A stretch of DNA of 51,829 bases from Bacteroidota bacterium. GTDB lineage: Bacteria; Bacteroidota; Bacteroidia; Chitinophagales; Chitinophagaceae. Each line of letters starts with the position of its first letter. Position 1 is the first letter of the stretch. The DNA is taken from assembly GCA_026391415.1 (NCBI GenBank), contig JAPLEL010000077.1, positions 1-51,829 on the forward strand, in the 5' to 3' direction. Positions 36,858 to 46,216 of this stretch are shown one piece after another. The position numbers and the translations under genes were made by a program. Under the pieces are notes generated by a model that saw only the letters and a list, made by a program, of their open reading frames with translations, had not been told where the DNA came from and did no database searches.

Positions 36858-36859
36858 TG
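36852..36859 (+). promoter_or_regulatory. -7 promoter element of the tetR-efflux operon
   Basis: TAGTTTTG matches TAnnTTTG exactly, 20 bp before the ATG, and is covered by the right arm of the inverted repeat. Confidence 0.6.
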
Positions 36860-36879
36860 CGCCTCTATCATAAAAAAGT

Positions 36880-37518
36880 ATGGAAACAGCCCAAAGAATT
36901 ATTACCAAAACATACGAATTATTCATGCGCTATGGCATTCGTAGCGTGAGTATGGATGATATTGCCTTTCATTTAGGCATTAGCAAAAAAACCATCTACC
37001 AGTATTATGCCGACAAAGATGCACTAGTAGATAGCGTACTAGATATTGAATTTCAACGCAATTACAAAGAATGTGAAAACCACAAAATCAATAAAGAGAA
37101 TGCGGTACACGAAATCTTTTTGTCTTTAGATGAAATGCAGGAATTGTTTAAGCACTTGAATCCTACCATTATTCATGATATTCAAAAATATCATCCAAAT
37201 TCTTTTAAAAAGTTAAGCATACACAAAGAAGAATTTATATACAATATGATTAAACAAAATTTAGAAACTGGCATTAAAGAGGGTTTATATAGACCAGAAA
37301 TTAATGTAGATATTTTAACCAAATTTCATATTGAATCTATTTTCATTGCTTTTAATACCGAAATATTCCCGAGTTCAAAATACCAACTCTCCAATATCAA
37401 TCAAGAAATTATAGAAAACTTCTTGTATGGTATTGTATCCATTAAAGGGGTTAAAAAAATTCAACAATATAAAAGACAAAGACAAAAACCAATTTCTTAT
37501 GAACCAAAAAACGCTTAA
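36880..37518 (+). CDS. TetR/AcrR-family transcriptional regulator
   Basis: This 212-residue protein has an N-terminal helix-turn-helix (about 18-52: YGIRSVSMDDIAFHLGISKK, then TIYQYYADKDALV) of the TetR type and a variable helical ligand-binding domain behind it. The C-terminus is basic (KGVKKIQQYKRQRQKPISYE). The stop codon overlaps the following tolC gene by 20 bp, so the regulator is the first gene of the efflux operon. An inverted repeat over the -7 element is the likely operator. The ligand is unknown and is probably a substrate of the pump. Confidence 0.93.
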   Translation: METAQRIITKTYELFMRYGIRSVSMDDIAFHLGISKKTIYQYYADKDALVDSVLDIEFQRNYKECENHKINKENAVHEIFLSLDEMQELFKHLNPTIIHDIQKYHPNSFKKLSIHKEEFIYNMIKQNLETGIKEGLYRPEINVDILTKFHIESIFIAFNTEIFPSSKYQLSNINQEIIENFLYGIVSIKGVKKIQQYKRQRQKPISYEPKNA

Positions 37519-38845
37519 CCAACTGGTAGGGCTTTGCTGCTTTTTGTTAGCAGCAAACACTGTATTTAGCCAGCCAGTAACCAAGCACGCTTTTTCCTTA
37601 AAAGACTGTGTGGAATTTTCACACAAGAATAATGTACAAGTAAAAAACGCCTTATTGAATGTTCAAATTCAAAAACAAATCAACAAAGATATAACAGCAG
37701 CAGCCATGCCAACCATTAGTGCCAATATTGGTGGCAATGATTATTTAAAAATTCCAACTTCTTTATTACCTGGTGAAATTTTTGGACAACCATCCGGCTC
37801 TTATATTCCAGTTCAATTTGGAACAAAATTCAATGCAAATGCAGGCATTGCATTACAACAGTTATTATTTGACGGGCAAGTATTTGTTGGATTAAGAACT
37901 CGTAACACCACAATTGAGTTTCAAAACAAAAATGTAGAAGTTACCGAAGAATTAATTAAAACAAATGTCTATAAAATTTACTATCAATTAGTAGCAAGTA
38001 AATTACAAATAACCATTTTTGATACCAATTTAGAACGATTAAACAAGTTATTAAAAGATGCTAAGGTTTTGTATGAAAATGGTTTTGTAGAAAAATTAGA
38101 CCTCGATAAAATAGCCGTACAAATTTCTAATTTAGAAACCGAAAAACTAAAAGCAAACAATAGTATTGAAATTGGTTACCTAGGATTAAAAACATTAATT
38201 GGCATGCCGTCGAAAGACACACTTGAATTGACAGATGCCTTAAATGAAAATTTACTAAAAGATGATTTGGGCATGGCCAATGATTTTAAATACCAAGATA
38301 GAAAAGACTACCAGTATTTAGGATTAGCTAAAAAATTGAATGAGTTTAATATTCAAAGATACCAATTGATTTATTTGCCTACGCTAGCATTGAATGGCAA
38401 CTACAGTAAAAATGCACAAAGAAAGCAATTTGATTTTTTTGGAAAAGGAGATTGGTTTAGTACCTCTTTTATTGGATTGAATCTTAACATACCCATTTTT
38501 AGTGGGTTCTCTAAAGATGCCAAATTGCAAAAGTCTAGGTTTGAATTAAAGCAAACAGAAAACCAAATAAGTAATATGCAATTGTCTATTGATGCAGAAA
38601 TAGAGGGCGCTAAAATGGTTTTTCGCGCAGCTATTGCCACACTTGGTTTTCAAAAACAAAATATGCAATTAGCAGAAAATGTATACAACCAAACCAAAAA
38701 GAAATTTGAATTAGGCACAGGATCAAATACAGAAATTACTGCCGCTCAAACAGATTTAAGAACAGCTCAAACCAATTATATCAGTGCATTGTATAGTGCT
38801 ATTGCAGCAAAAATTGATTATACAAAAGCTGTTGGAAAATTATAA
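37499..38845 (+). CDS. TolC-family outer-membrane efflux protein
   Basis: The start ATG at 37499 gives 448 residues beginning with a signal peptide (MNQKTLNQLVGLCCFLLAAN, ending near FSQ); a longer frame from 37427 lies inside tetR. It shows the two-fold repeat of helical hairpins typical of TolC trimers, with LKDCVEFSHKNNVQVKNALLN opening the first half and IPIFSGFSKDAKLQKSRFEL opening the second. VYNQTKKKFELGTGSNTEITAAQTDL is the characteristic C-terminal helix. It forms the exit duct for the adaptor and RND pump encoded next, 22 bp and further downstream. Confidence 0.93.
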   Translation: MNQKTLNQLVGLCCFLLAANTVFSQPVTKHAFSLKDCVEFSHKNNVQVKNALLNVQIQKQINKDITAAAMPTISANIGGNDYLKIPTSLLPGEIFGQPSGSYIPVQFGTKFNANAGIALQQLLFDGQVFVGLRTRNTTIEFQNKNVEVTEELIKTNVYKIYYQLVASKLQITIFDTNLERLNKLLKDAKVLYENGFVEKLDLDKIAVQISNLETEKLKANNSIEIGYLGLKTLIGMPSKDTLELTDALNENLLKDDLGMANDFKYQDRKDYQYLGLAKKLNEFNIQRYQLIYLPTLALNGNYSKNAQRKQFDFFGKGDWFSTSFIGLNLNIPIFSGFSKDAKLQKSRFELKQTENQISNMQLSIDAEIEGAKMVFRAAIATLGFQKQNMQLAENVYNQTKKKFELGTGSNTEITAAQTDLRTAQTNYISALYSAIAAKIDYTKAVGKL

Positions 38846-38867
38846 AATAACTACAAAAAATAAAAGG

Positions 38868-40061
38868 ATGCAACTTATTAGAAGATTACTATTTATGGGA
38901 TTAATGATTTCTTTAATTGCTTGTGGCAACAAAAAAGAAACCACAACAGTTATTACTGAGAAAAAAGCAACACTAGAAGCATTAAAAAAACAACAAATTA
39001 CAGTTGGAGATGCTATTACAAAATTAGAAGCGGAAATTATTAAATTAGATCCTTCAATTTTACAAGCAGAGAATGCAAAATTAGTTGTAACAACCGCTGT
39101 AACAACAGAAAAGTTTACGCACTATATTGACCTTCAAGGAAAGGTGGATGCTATTAATATATCTTATATCGCTCCTCGTGGCGGTGGCGGACAGGTTAGA
39201 GAATTGTATATAAAAAAAGGCGACAACGTTACCAAAGGACAATTGATATTAAAACTAGACGACGTTATTGTTAAGCAAAGTATTATTGCTAGTGAACAAG
39301 GATTAGAAAGCATTAAAACACAATTGGCTTTTGCAAAAAACATCTATCAAAAACAACAAAATCTTTGGGCACAAAATATTGGTACAGAAGTACAATTAAT
39401 TACTGCTAAAAATAATGTTGAAGCCATAGAGAACCAATTAAAAACAGCGCAGGAGCAAATTAAAATTACCCAAGAACAACTAAAGTTCACCGCTGTTTAT
39501 AGCAATGTAACGGGTGTTGCAGATGATGTAAATATTAGAGTGGGTGAATTATTTGTAGGACCAGGTCAAATTAAAATTGTTAATACCAACGATTTAAAAA
39601 TCACTACCCTAATTCCTGAAAATTATGCAATGCGCGTGGGTGTTGGTACTGCTATTAAAATTTCGTTGCCAGATATTAATAAAACCATAGATGCAACCAT
39701 CTCTGTGGTAGGAAAAATTATTGACCCAAATACGCGTAGCTTTTTTGTAGAAGCTAAAATTCCTGCAGATAAAAGTTTCCGCCCTAACCAAATTGCATTG
39801 GTTAAAGTACAAGATTACCAAGTAGCTAATGCCATAGCAGTTCCAGTTAATATTTTACAAAACGACGAAAAAGGTCGTTATATACTTGTTGCCATTAATG
39901 AAAATAATAAATTAATTGCCCGTAAAAAAGCGGTGATTTCTGGAGAATTATACGGCGATAAAATTGAAATCAAATCAGGTATTGCTGCTGGTGACCAAAT
40001 TATTACCAATGGTTATCAGAGTTTATACGATGGACAAACAATTACAACAGTAGCAAAATAG
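38868..40061 (+). CDS. RND efflux periplasmic adaptor (HlyD/MFP) lipoprotein
   Basis: The ATG at 38868 gives 397 residues starting with a lipoprotein signal (MQLIRRLLFMGLMISLIAC). A coiled-coil segment precedes and follows the biotinyl-lipoyl-like domain, seen as GGGGQVRELYIKKGDNVTKG and the return strand GVADDVNIRVGELFVGPGQ. The barrel region includes VGTAIKISLPDINKTI. The adaptor bridges the RND pump and TolC across the periplasm. The 4-bp gap to the RND gene indicates translational coupling. Confidence 0.93.
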   Translation: MQLIRRLLFMGLMISLIACGNKKETTTVITEKKATLEALKKQQITVGDAITKLEAEIIKLDPSILQAENAKLVVTTAVTTEKFTHYIDLQGKVDAINISYIAPRGGGGQVRELYIKKGDNVTKGQLILKLDDVIVKQSIIASEQGLESIKTQLAFAKNIYQKQQNLWAQNIGTEVQLITAKNNVEAIENQLKTAQEQIKITQEQLKFTAVYSNVTGVADDVNIRVGELFVGPGQIKIVNTNDLKITTLIPENYAMRVGVGTAIKISLPDINKTIDATISVVGKIIDPNTRSFFVEAKIPADKSFRPNQIALVKVQDYQVANAIAVPVNILQNDEKGRYILVAINENNKLIARKKAVISGELYGDKIEIKSGIAAGDQIITNGYQSLYDGQTITTVAK

Positions 40062-40065
40062 TTTT

Positions 40066-43000
40066 ATGAGTGTATTAAACAATATCAATACCAAGTTCAA
40101 AGAATTTAGTCCCACCACCTGGAGTATTAAAAATAAAACCTCCATTTACCTACTCATGATATTTGTGAGTTTAGCTGGTATCTTTCAATTTGTTACTTTA
40201 CCAAAAGAACAGTTTCCAGATATTGTAATTCCTACCATTTTTGTACAAACAATTTATGTAGGTAACTCTCCAAAAGATATAGAAAATTTAGTAACACGCC
40301 CTATAGAAAAACAAATAAAAAGTATTACAGGAGCTAAAATAAAAAAGTTCACAAGTACTTCTCAACAAGATTTTTCGGCTATACAAATTGAGTTTGATAC
40401 CAATGTAAAAACAGATATCGCGTTACAAAAAGTAAAGGATGCTATTGATAAAGCAAAATTAGATTTGCCTACCGATTTAACCTCTCCACCAACTGCACTT
40501 GAAATCAGTTTTAGCGAGCAGCCAATCATGTATGTAAATATTAGTGGCGACTATAATTTGCAACAGTTAAAAAAATACGCCGACGATCTTAAAGACAAAC
40601 TAGAAGACCTTACTCAAATTAATCGGATAGACATTGTAGGTGCGCCAGAAAGAGAGTTTCAAATTAATGTAGACAACTATCGCATGCAAAGTGCGGGTGT
40701 AACTTTCGATGATATTTCAAATGCTGTTCAACGCGAAAACATTGATATCTCTGGCGGCTTACTGGAAGTAGGAAACATGAAACGTAACCTGCAATTAAAA
40801 GGGCAACTAAAAACTGCTTTTGATATTGAGCGAATAATTATTCGTAACCAAACAGGCGCACCCATCTACTTAAAAGATATTGCGGTGATTAAAGATACCG
40901 TTAAGCAAAAACAAAGTTTTGCTCGATTGGATGGTAAAAACGTAGTGACCTTAAATATTATTAAAAGAAGTGGCGAGAACTTAATTGAAACTAGTGACGG
41001 TGTTCAAAAAATTGTAAATGAAATGAAAGCCAGTAGTTTTCCAAAAAACTTAAAGGCCGTAATTACCGGAGATATGAGCGTTAGAACCCGCACTTCATTT
41101 ACTGATTTAGTCAATTCTATTGTGATAGGATTTGTATTGGTATTAATTATTTTGATGTTTTTTATGGGGGTAGTAAATGCTTTTTTTGTGGCACTATCTG
41201 TTCCCTTAAGCATGTTCGTGGCATTTGTATTTTTACCAGGCGCCGACCTAATTGTTGGCGGACATGTTACCTTAAACTTTATTGTATTATTTGCTTTACT
41301 CTTTGGACTAGGAATTATTGTAGATGATGCCATTGTAGTCATTGAAAATACGCATAGAATATTTTTTGATGGGAAAGGAAAAATTTCAGCTGCCATTTCT
41401 GCACGTATGGCTGCAGGAGAAGTATTTATTCCGGTATTAGCAGGAACACTAACCACACTAGCACCATTCTTTCCATTACTTTTCTGGCCTGGTATTATTG
41501 GTAAGTTTATGATTTATCTACCTACCATGCTCATATTTACACTAGCTGCATCATTGGTAGTGGCTTTTATTATGAACCCGGTTTTTGCGGTTGATTTTAT
41601 GAATCACCCAGAAAACGAAACGGATAAATCTACAAAGAGTGCCATCTTTAAAAAGAAAGGATTTTGGGCCGCTATTTTATTAGGTATTTTATTAGACTTA
41701 ATTGGCGCACCATTTTGGGGCAACCTACTCTTGTTCTTTATGATACTTGTAGTATTAAATAAATATGTTTTGGATGATGCCATTCATATTTTCCAAAACA
41801 AAGTACTTCCTTATATCATGAACCGTTACGAATCCCTACTACGTTGGGCTTTACATGGTTGGAGGCCTGTTTATTTATTACTCTCAACGATTGGTTTATT
41901 GATATTTTCTGTATTTATTTTTGCGGTAAGCAATGTACCCGTTCAGTTTTTTCCCAAAGGAGATCCTAACCAAATTTTTGTTTATGCAAAACTAGCTGTA
42001 GGCACCGATGTGGTATATACAGATTCTATTACCAAAGTTTTAGAAGCTAGGGTAAGTAAAGTACTAGGAACCGAAAATGGAAAAACAAATCCAATTTTAG
42101 AAAGCGTTATTTCAAACGTAGCCGTTGGTGCAAGTGACCCAAGATCTGGTGATAGAAGTACCCGTAGTGAACTAGGTAGAATTCAAATTTCCTTTGTACC
42201 ATTCGAAGATAGAAATGGTGTTGCAACAACGCCTATTTTAGACAGTTTGCGTAAAGCCATGAAAGGTATTCCTGGAACAGAAATTAGTGTAGACCAAGAA
42301 CAAAGTGGTCCACCAACAGAATCGCCCATAAATATAGAAGTGTCGACTGAAGATTTTGACAAGCTCATTAAAACATCGATGGATTTTAAAAACTACTTAG
42401 ATTCTATTCAGGTTCCTGGAGTAGAAGAATTGAAACTCAGTGTTGATTTAACTACACCAGAACTAACGCTTAAAGTAAACAGAGAGCGTGCTTTAATAGA
42501 AGGTGTATCTTCTGGACAAATTGGCTTGGCTTTAAGAACCGCTTTATTTGGAAAAGAGATTTCTAAAATTAAACAAGGCAAAGACGAGTTTAAAATACAA
42601 TTACGCAATAATGAATTGCAGCGTAAAAATTTAACCGAATTACTAAACATGAAAATTAGTTTTCGTGATTTTGCTAGCGGCGGTGCCATTAAAAATATTC
42701 CTATTAGTTCATTAATAAGTTTTGAACCCACTAGTACACTTGGAAGTGTGAAGCGTAAAAATCAAAAACGACTAATTACCCTTCAGTCGAATGTATTAAA
42801 TGGCTATACTGCAACCGCTGTAAACATGGTTCTTGCAAAATATATTACTACCTTTTTACGAAAAGTAGATGGTGTTACAATTAAGCAAACAGGCGAAGGA
42901 GAGCAACAAGCAGAAACAGGTGCTTTTTTAGGAAAAGCTTTATTAATTGCGCTGATGTTAATTTTATTTATACTCGTATTGCAGTTTAACTCTATTAGTA

Positions 43001-43647
43001 AACCTGTCATTATTTTAACCGAAATTATTTTCAGTTTAATTGGGGTACTATTAGGATTTGCCATTACAGGTATGCAAATATCAGTTGTAATGACAGGTAT
43101 TGGTATTGTTGGCTTAGCAGGAATTGTGGTAAAGAACGGAATATTAGTGATTGAATTTACCGATGAGCTTAGGTTGAGGGGTATGAAAACTAGAGAGGCC
43201 GCAATTGAAGCTGGTAAAACAAGAATCATTCCTGTATTGTTAACAGCACTTGCAGCCATATTGGCTTTCATACCAATTGCTACAGGATTCAATATTAATT
43301 TCATTAGCTTGTTTACCGATTTAAATCCGCATATTTTCTTTGGTGGAGACAATGCGGTTTTCTGGAAGCCATTGTCTTGGACCATTATTTTTGGATTGTC
43401 ATTTGCATTTTTTATGACCCTAGTTATGGTACCTGCTATGTACCTTATTTCAGAAAGATTAAGAAGACCAATGCGCAATACTTTTGGTGGAAAATGGATT
43501 AGCATGTTGGGTATTCCACCGCTAACCTTATTGTTTATGCCTTTAATGATTGTTGCGGTTATCAAACAAAAAAATAAACGCAAGCAACGTGCCGCCAAAC
43601 TAAAAGGTCAAATAGTAAATGATGCTTTTATTGGTAGTTGGTTTTAA
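40066..43647 (+). CDS. RND-family multidrug efflux permease
   Basis: This 1193-residue permease has the usual duplicated 6-TM layout with large periplasmic loops. The proton-relay residues are present: two aspartates in TM4 (GIIVDDAIVVIEN) and the TM10 lysine in GLAGIVVKNGILVIEF. PKEQFPDIVIPTI and LSVPLSMF fit the family. It is about 150 residues longer than AcrB-type proteins. Roughly residues 510-585 add two hydrophobic stretches (GFWAAILLGILLDLIGAPFW and NLLLFFMILVVLNKYVL) between the halves, and a C-terminal segment (MLGIPPLTLLFMPLMIVAVI) may be an additional TM. Substrate is unknown. Confidence 0.94.
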   Translation: MSVLNNINTKFKEFSPTTWSIKNKTSIYLLMIFVSLAGIFQFVTLPKEQFPDIVIPTIFVQTIYVGNSPKDIENLVTRPIEKQIKSITGAKIKKFTSTSQQDFSAIQIEFDTNVKTDIALQKVKDAIDKAKLDLPTDLTSPPTALEISFSEQPIMYVNISGDYNLQQLKKYADDLKDKLEDLTQINRIDIVGAPEREFQINVDNYRMQSAGVTFDDISNAVQRENIDISGGLLEVGNMKRNLQLKGQLKTAFDIERIIIRNQTGAPIYLKDIAVIKDTVKQKQSFARLDGKNVVTLNIIKRSGENLIETSDGVQKIVNEMKASSFPKNLKAVITGDMSVRTRTSFTDLVNSIVIGFVLVLIILMFFMGVVNAFFVALSVPLSMFVAFVFLPGADLIVGGHVTLNFIVLFALLFGLGIIVDDAIVVIENTHRIFFDGKGKISAAISARMAAGEVFIPVLAGTLTTLAPFFPLLFWPGIIGKFMIYLPTMLIFTLAASLVVAFIMNPVFAVDFMNHPENETDKSTKSAIFKKKGFWAAILLGILLDLIGAPFWGNLLLFFMILVVLNKYVLDDAIHIFQNKVLPYIMNRYESLLRWALHGWRPVYLLLSTIGLLIFSVFIFAVSNVPVQFFPKGDPNQIFVYAKLAVGTDVVYTDSITKVLEARVSKVLGTENGKTNPILESVISNVAVGASDPRSGDRSTRSELGRIQISFVPFEDRNGVATTPILDSLRKAMKGIPGTEISVDQEQSGPPTESPINIEVSTEDFDKLIKTSMDFKNYLDSIQVPGVEELKLSVDLTTPELTLKVNRERALIEGVSSGQIGLALRTALFGKEISKIKQGKDEFKIQLRNNELQRKNLTELLNMKISFRDFASGGAIKNIPISSLISFEPTSTLGSVKRKNQKRLITLQSNVLNGYTATAVNMVLAKYITTFLRKVDGVTIKQTGEGEQQAETGAFLGKALLIALMLILFILVLQFNSISKPVIILTEIIFSLIGVLLGFAITGMQISVVMTGIGIVGLAGIVVKNGILVIEFTDELRLRGMKTREAAIEAGKTRIIPVLLTALAAILAFIPIATGFNINFISLFTDLNPHIFFGGDNAVFWKPLSWTIIFGLSFAFFMTLVMVPAMYLISERLRRPMRNTFGGKWISMLGIPPLTLLFMPLMIVAVIKQKNKRKQRAAKLKGQIVNDAFIGSWF

Positions 43648-43673
43648 AATACTCGTTTAAATTTTCATAAAAT

Positions 43674-44474
43674 ATGATACAGAACCACGAAATAGACTAT
43701 CGAATCTTCGGCGAAGAAATGCAGTACGTTGAAGTAGAATTAGACCTCAATGAAACGGCAATTGCCGAGCCAGGTGCGTTTATGATGATGGATGATGGAG
43801 TTGCGATGGAAACCATTTTTGGAGATGGTAGCAATCAAGCCAATAACGGCGGCTTATTAGGTAAATTACTTAATGCTGGCAAAAGAGTTTTAGTAGGCGA
43901 AAGCTTATTTATGACGGCTTTCTCTAATATCAGCTCGGGTAAAAAACACGTAAGTTTTGCGTCTCCCTATCCTGGCAAAATAATACCCATCAACTTACAG
44001 CAAATGGGTTATAAAATTATTTGTCAAAAAGATGCTTTTTTGTGTGCTGCTAAAGGCGTTAGTGTAGGTATAGAATTTCAAAAAAGACTTGGCACCGGTT
44101 TATTTGGTGGCGAAGGATTTATTATGGAAAAATTAGAAGGTGACGGGATGGTATTCTTACACGCTAGTGGTTATGTGCAACAAAAACAATTACAGGCCGG
44201 CGAATTAATTAAAATTGATACCGGTTGTATTGTTGGCTTTACATCTACAGTAGCATACGATATTCAGTTTGTAGGCGGCATTAAAAATACGTTGTTTGGA
44301 GGCGAAGGCGTATTTTTTGCAACCCTGCGTGGACCCGGAATTGTTTGGATTCAAAGCTTACCAATAAGCCGTTTGGCAGGTAGAATATTGCAGTACGCCA
44401 CTACCTCTCGCAGAGAAGAAGGCAGTGTTTTAGGCGGCCTAGGAAATTTATTGGATGGCGATGGTTGGAGATAA
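43674..44474 (+). CDS. AIM24/TIGR00266 family protein
   Basis: This 266-residue protein fits the AIM24-like family, a beta-rich fold of unknown function. Recognisable segments are MQYVEVELDLNETAIAEPGAFMMM, the repeated LGTGLFGGEGFIMEKLEGDG and IKNTLFGGEGVFFATLRGPG, and the C-terminal QSLPISRLAGRIL. No signal peptide is present. It follows the RND gene by 26 bp and ends at its own terminator, so it may share the efflux transcript, but no functional link is evident. Confidence 0.9.
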   Translation: MIQNHEIDYRIFGEEMQYVEVELDLNETAIAEPGAFMMMDDGVAMETIFGDGSNQANNGGLLGKLLNAGKRVLVGESLFMTAFSNISSGKKHVSFASPYPGKIIPINLQQMGYKIICQKDAFLCAAKGVSVGIEFQKRLGTGLFGGEGFIMEKLEGDGMVFLHASGYVQQKQLQAGELIKIDTGCIVGFTSTVAYDIQFVGGIKNTLFGGEGVFFATLRGPGIVWIQSLPISRLAGRILQYATTSRREEGSVLGGLGNLLDGDGWR

Positions 44475-44492
44475 TTTATCTTAACTTCATAC

Positions 44493-44535
44493 CTACCCGA
44501 ATATGCAGTGAAGTAAATATGGCGTATTCGGGTAG
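44493..44535 (+). terminator. Terminator of the AIM24-like gene
   Basis: CTACCCGAATA (44493-44503) pairs with TATTCGGGTAG (44525-44535), extended by three further pairs including one G-T. A T-rich tract (TTAATTTT) follows on the plus strand. Confidence 0.75.
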
Positions 44536-44549
44536 TTAATTTTACTACT

Positions 44550-45047
44550 ATGCAATTTGCCTCCGAATACCAAGAACAATGCTGTTATCGAATTGACGAA
44601 AACCTACAAAAAATTAGTCAATGTATCGACCTCCTTAGCGAAACTGAAGTTTGGTTTTCACCAAATGCACAATTAAATAGTGTAGGAAATTTAATTCAAC
44701 ACCTTTGCGGCAATATCACGCAGTATATTTTAACAACACTAGGTGGCGCAGCAGATAATAGAAATAGAGACGCAGAATTTGAAATATCCGGAAACCTAAC
44801 AAAAGCAGCTTTAATATCCAATCTACAAAACGTAATAAAAAATAGCACCCGTACCATCCGCCAAACTACCGCGGAAGAACTATTCGAATCTAAAAAAGTT
44901 CAAGTGTATGAACTAACTGGTATCGGTATCATCTTACATGTTACGGAACATTTATCCTACCATACCGGCCAAATCGCACTGCTAACCAAACTCATTACAC
45001 AAAAAGATTTGGGATTTTATGCAGGACTAGACCTCAATAAAAAATAA
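44550..45047 (+). CDS. DinB-like (DUF1572-type) protein
   Basis: This 165-residue helical protein has the metal-binding histidine triad of the DinB/YfiT four-helix fold: H51 in LIQHLCGNI, and H134 and H138 in VTEHLSYHTGQI. Relatives include thiol-dependent transferases, but most have no defined activity. It sits alone on the plus strand after a terminator and converges on the aminotransferase gene, 8 bp apart. Confidence 0.88.
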   Translation: MQFASEYQEQCCYRIDENLQKISQCIDLLSETEVWFSPNAQLNSVGNLIQHLCGNITQYILTTLGGAADNRNRDAEFEISGNLTKAALISNLQNVIKNSTRTIRQTTAEELFESKKVQVYELTGIGIILHVTEHLSYHTGQIALLTKLITQKDLGFYAGLDLNKK

Positions 45048-45055
45048 GTATCCTA

Positions 45056-46207
45056 CTATTGTAATTTGGCTAATTTTTGGGCAGCTAGTTCTAAAGTACT
45101 TTCTTTTTTAGCAAAGCAAAAACGCAATACTTTATTATCAGTTCCATTTTTGTAAAATGCAGATAGTGGTACTGTAGTAATACCATATTCTTTGGTTAAT
45201 CGAACCGCCAGTTCCATATCGGTTTCGTTCGAAAACTGCGCATAACTATAGCACTCAAAATAACTTCCGTGCGAGGGAATACATTCAAAAGGCGTTGCTT
45301 GCATTAAGGTTCTAAAATAATCTCTTTTCTGTTGCAAAAAATTACCCAAATTTAAATAGGCCGATTGATTCGGAAGATAACTAGCTAGTGCCACTTGTTT
45401 GGGTGTATCGCAACTAAAAGCATTAAACTGGTGTAGTTTTCTAAATTCTTTCATTAAAGTAGGCGAGCTAATACAATAGCCTAATTTCCATCCAGTACAG
45501 TGATAGGTTTTGCCAAAAGAAAAACACACAAAACTCCTAGCCAATAAATCGGGATAGCGTAAAATACTTTGGTGTGCAATGCCATCATAAATTAAATGCT
45601 CATACACTTCGTCGCTGAGTATTAAAATATTGGTTCCTGCTACTATTTTGCGCAACTGTTCAATATCTGTTTCCGACAATACCGCCCCAGTTGGATTGTG
45701 GGGTGTATTAATCATAATCATTCTTGTTTTGCTGGTAATTTTTTGTTGTACTTCCTCCCAAGGAATGGAATAGTTTGGATACGACAAAGAAATTAATACC
45801 GGTATCGCTCCATTCACTTCAATATTGGGGATATAACTATCATAAGCTGGCTCAAATACAATTACCTCATCGCCAGGGCGTAAAACGGTTGTTATTGCTG
45901 TATAGATGGCATAAGTGCCGCCTGGAGTAATTGTAATATCCGTATCTGGATGAATGTTAGCGTTATATAATTGATTTGCTTTTTCTGCTAGTCTTTCGCG
46001 CAGTATAGGCAAGCCACTCATTGGTGCATACTGGTTAAAATCATCGCGCATGGCTTTGCTGACTAATTCGGTTAATGCTGCATCCATGCTAAAATCGGGA
46101 AAGCCCTGACCCAAATTTACTGCACCATATTCTGTAGCTAATTGGCTCATTACTGTAAATATAGAATTACCAACTGCAGATAATTTTGATGTGATGGATA
46201 GGTCCAT
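45056..46207 (-). CDS. Class I aminotransferase, methionine/kynurenine type
   Basis: This 383-residue PLP enzyme begins GNSIFTVMSQLATEYGAVNLGQGFPDF (in pieces at 13-39), the pattern of YbdL-like methionine aminotransferases and kynurenine-oxoglutarate transaminases. The PLP lysine is K233 (SFGKTYHCTGWKLGY). N168-G174 (NTPHNPTG) and D199 (LSDEVYEHLIYDG) contact the cofactor. A role in methionine salvage or aromatic amino-acid turnover is likely, but the exact substrate is open. It starts 9 bp after the MG2/TonB-plug gene and may be co-transcribed with it. Confidence 0.9.
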   Translation of the reverse strand: MDLSITSKLSAVGNSIFTVMSQLATEYGAVNLGQGFPDFSMDAALTELVSKAMRDDFNQYAPMSGLPILRERLAEKANQLYNANIHPDTDITITPGGTYAIYTAITTVLRPGDEVIVFEPAYDSYIPNIEVNGAIPVLISLSYPNYSIPWEEVQQKITSKTRMIMINTPHNPTGAVLSETDIEQLRKIVAGTNILILSDEVYEHLIYDGIAHQSILRYPDLLARSFVCFSFGKTYHCTGWKLGYCISSPTLMKEFRKLHQFNAFSCDTPKQVALASYLPNQSAYLNLGNFLQQKRDYFRTLMQATPFECIPSHGSYFECYSYAQFSNETDMELAVRLTKEYGITTVPLSAFYKNGTDNKVLRFCFAKKESTLELAAQKLAKLQ

Positions 46208-46216
46208 GACTTGACT

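Noticed and set aside
42804-43598. 264-codon minus-strand frame inside the RND gene
   Set aside because: Antisense shadow of a strongly supported RND coding region, with composition typical of reverse-read membrane protein codons.
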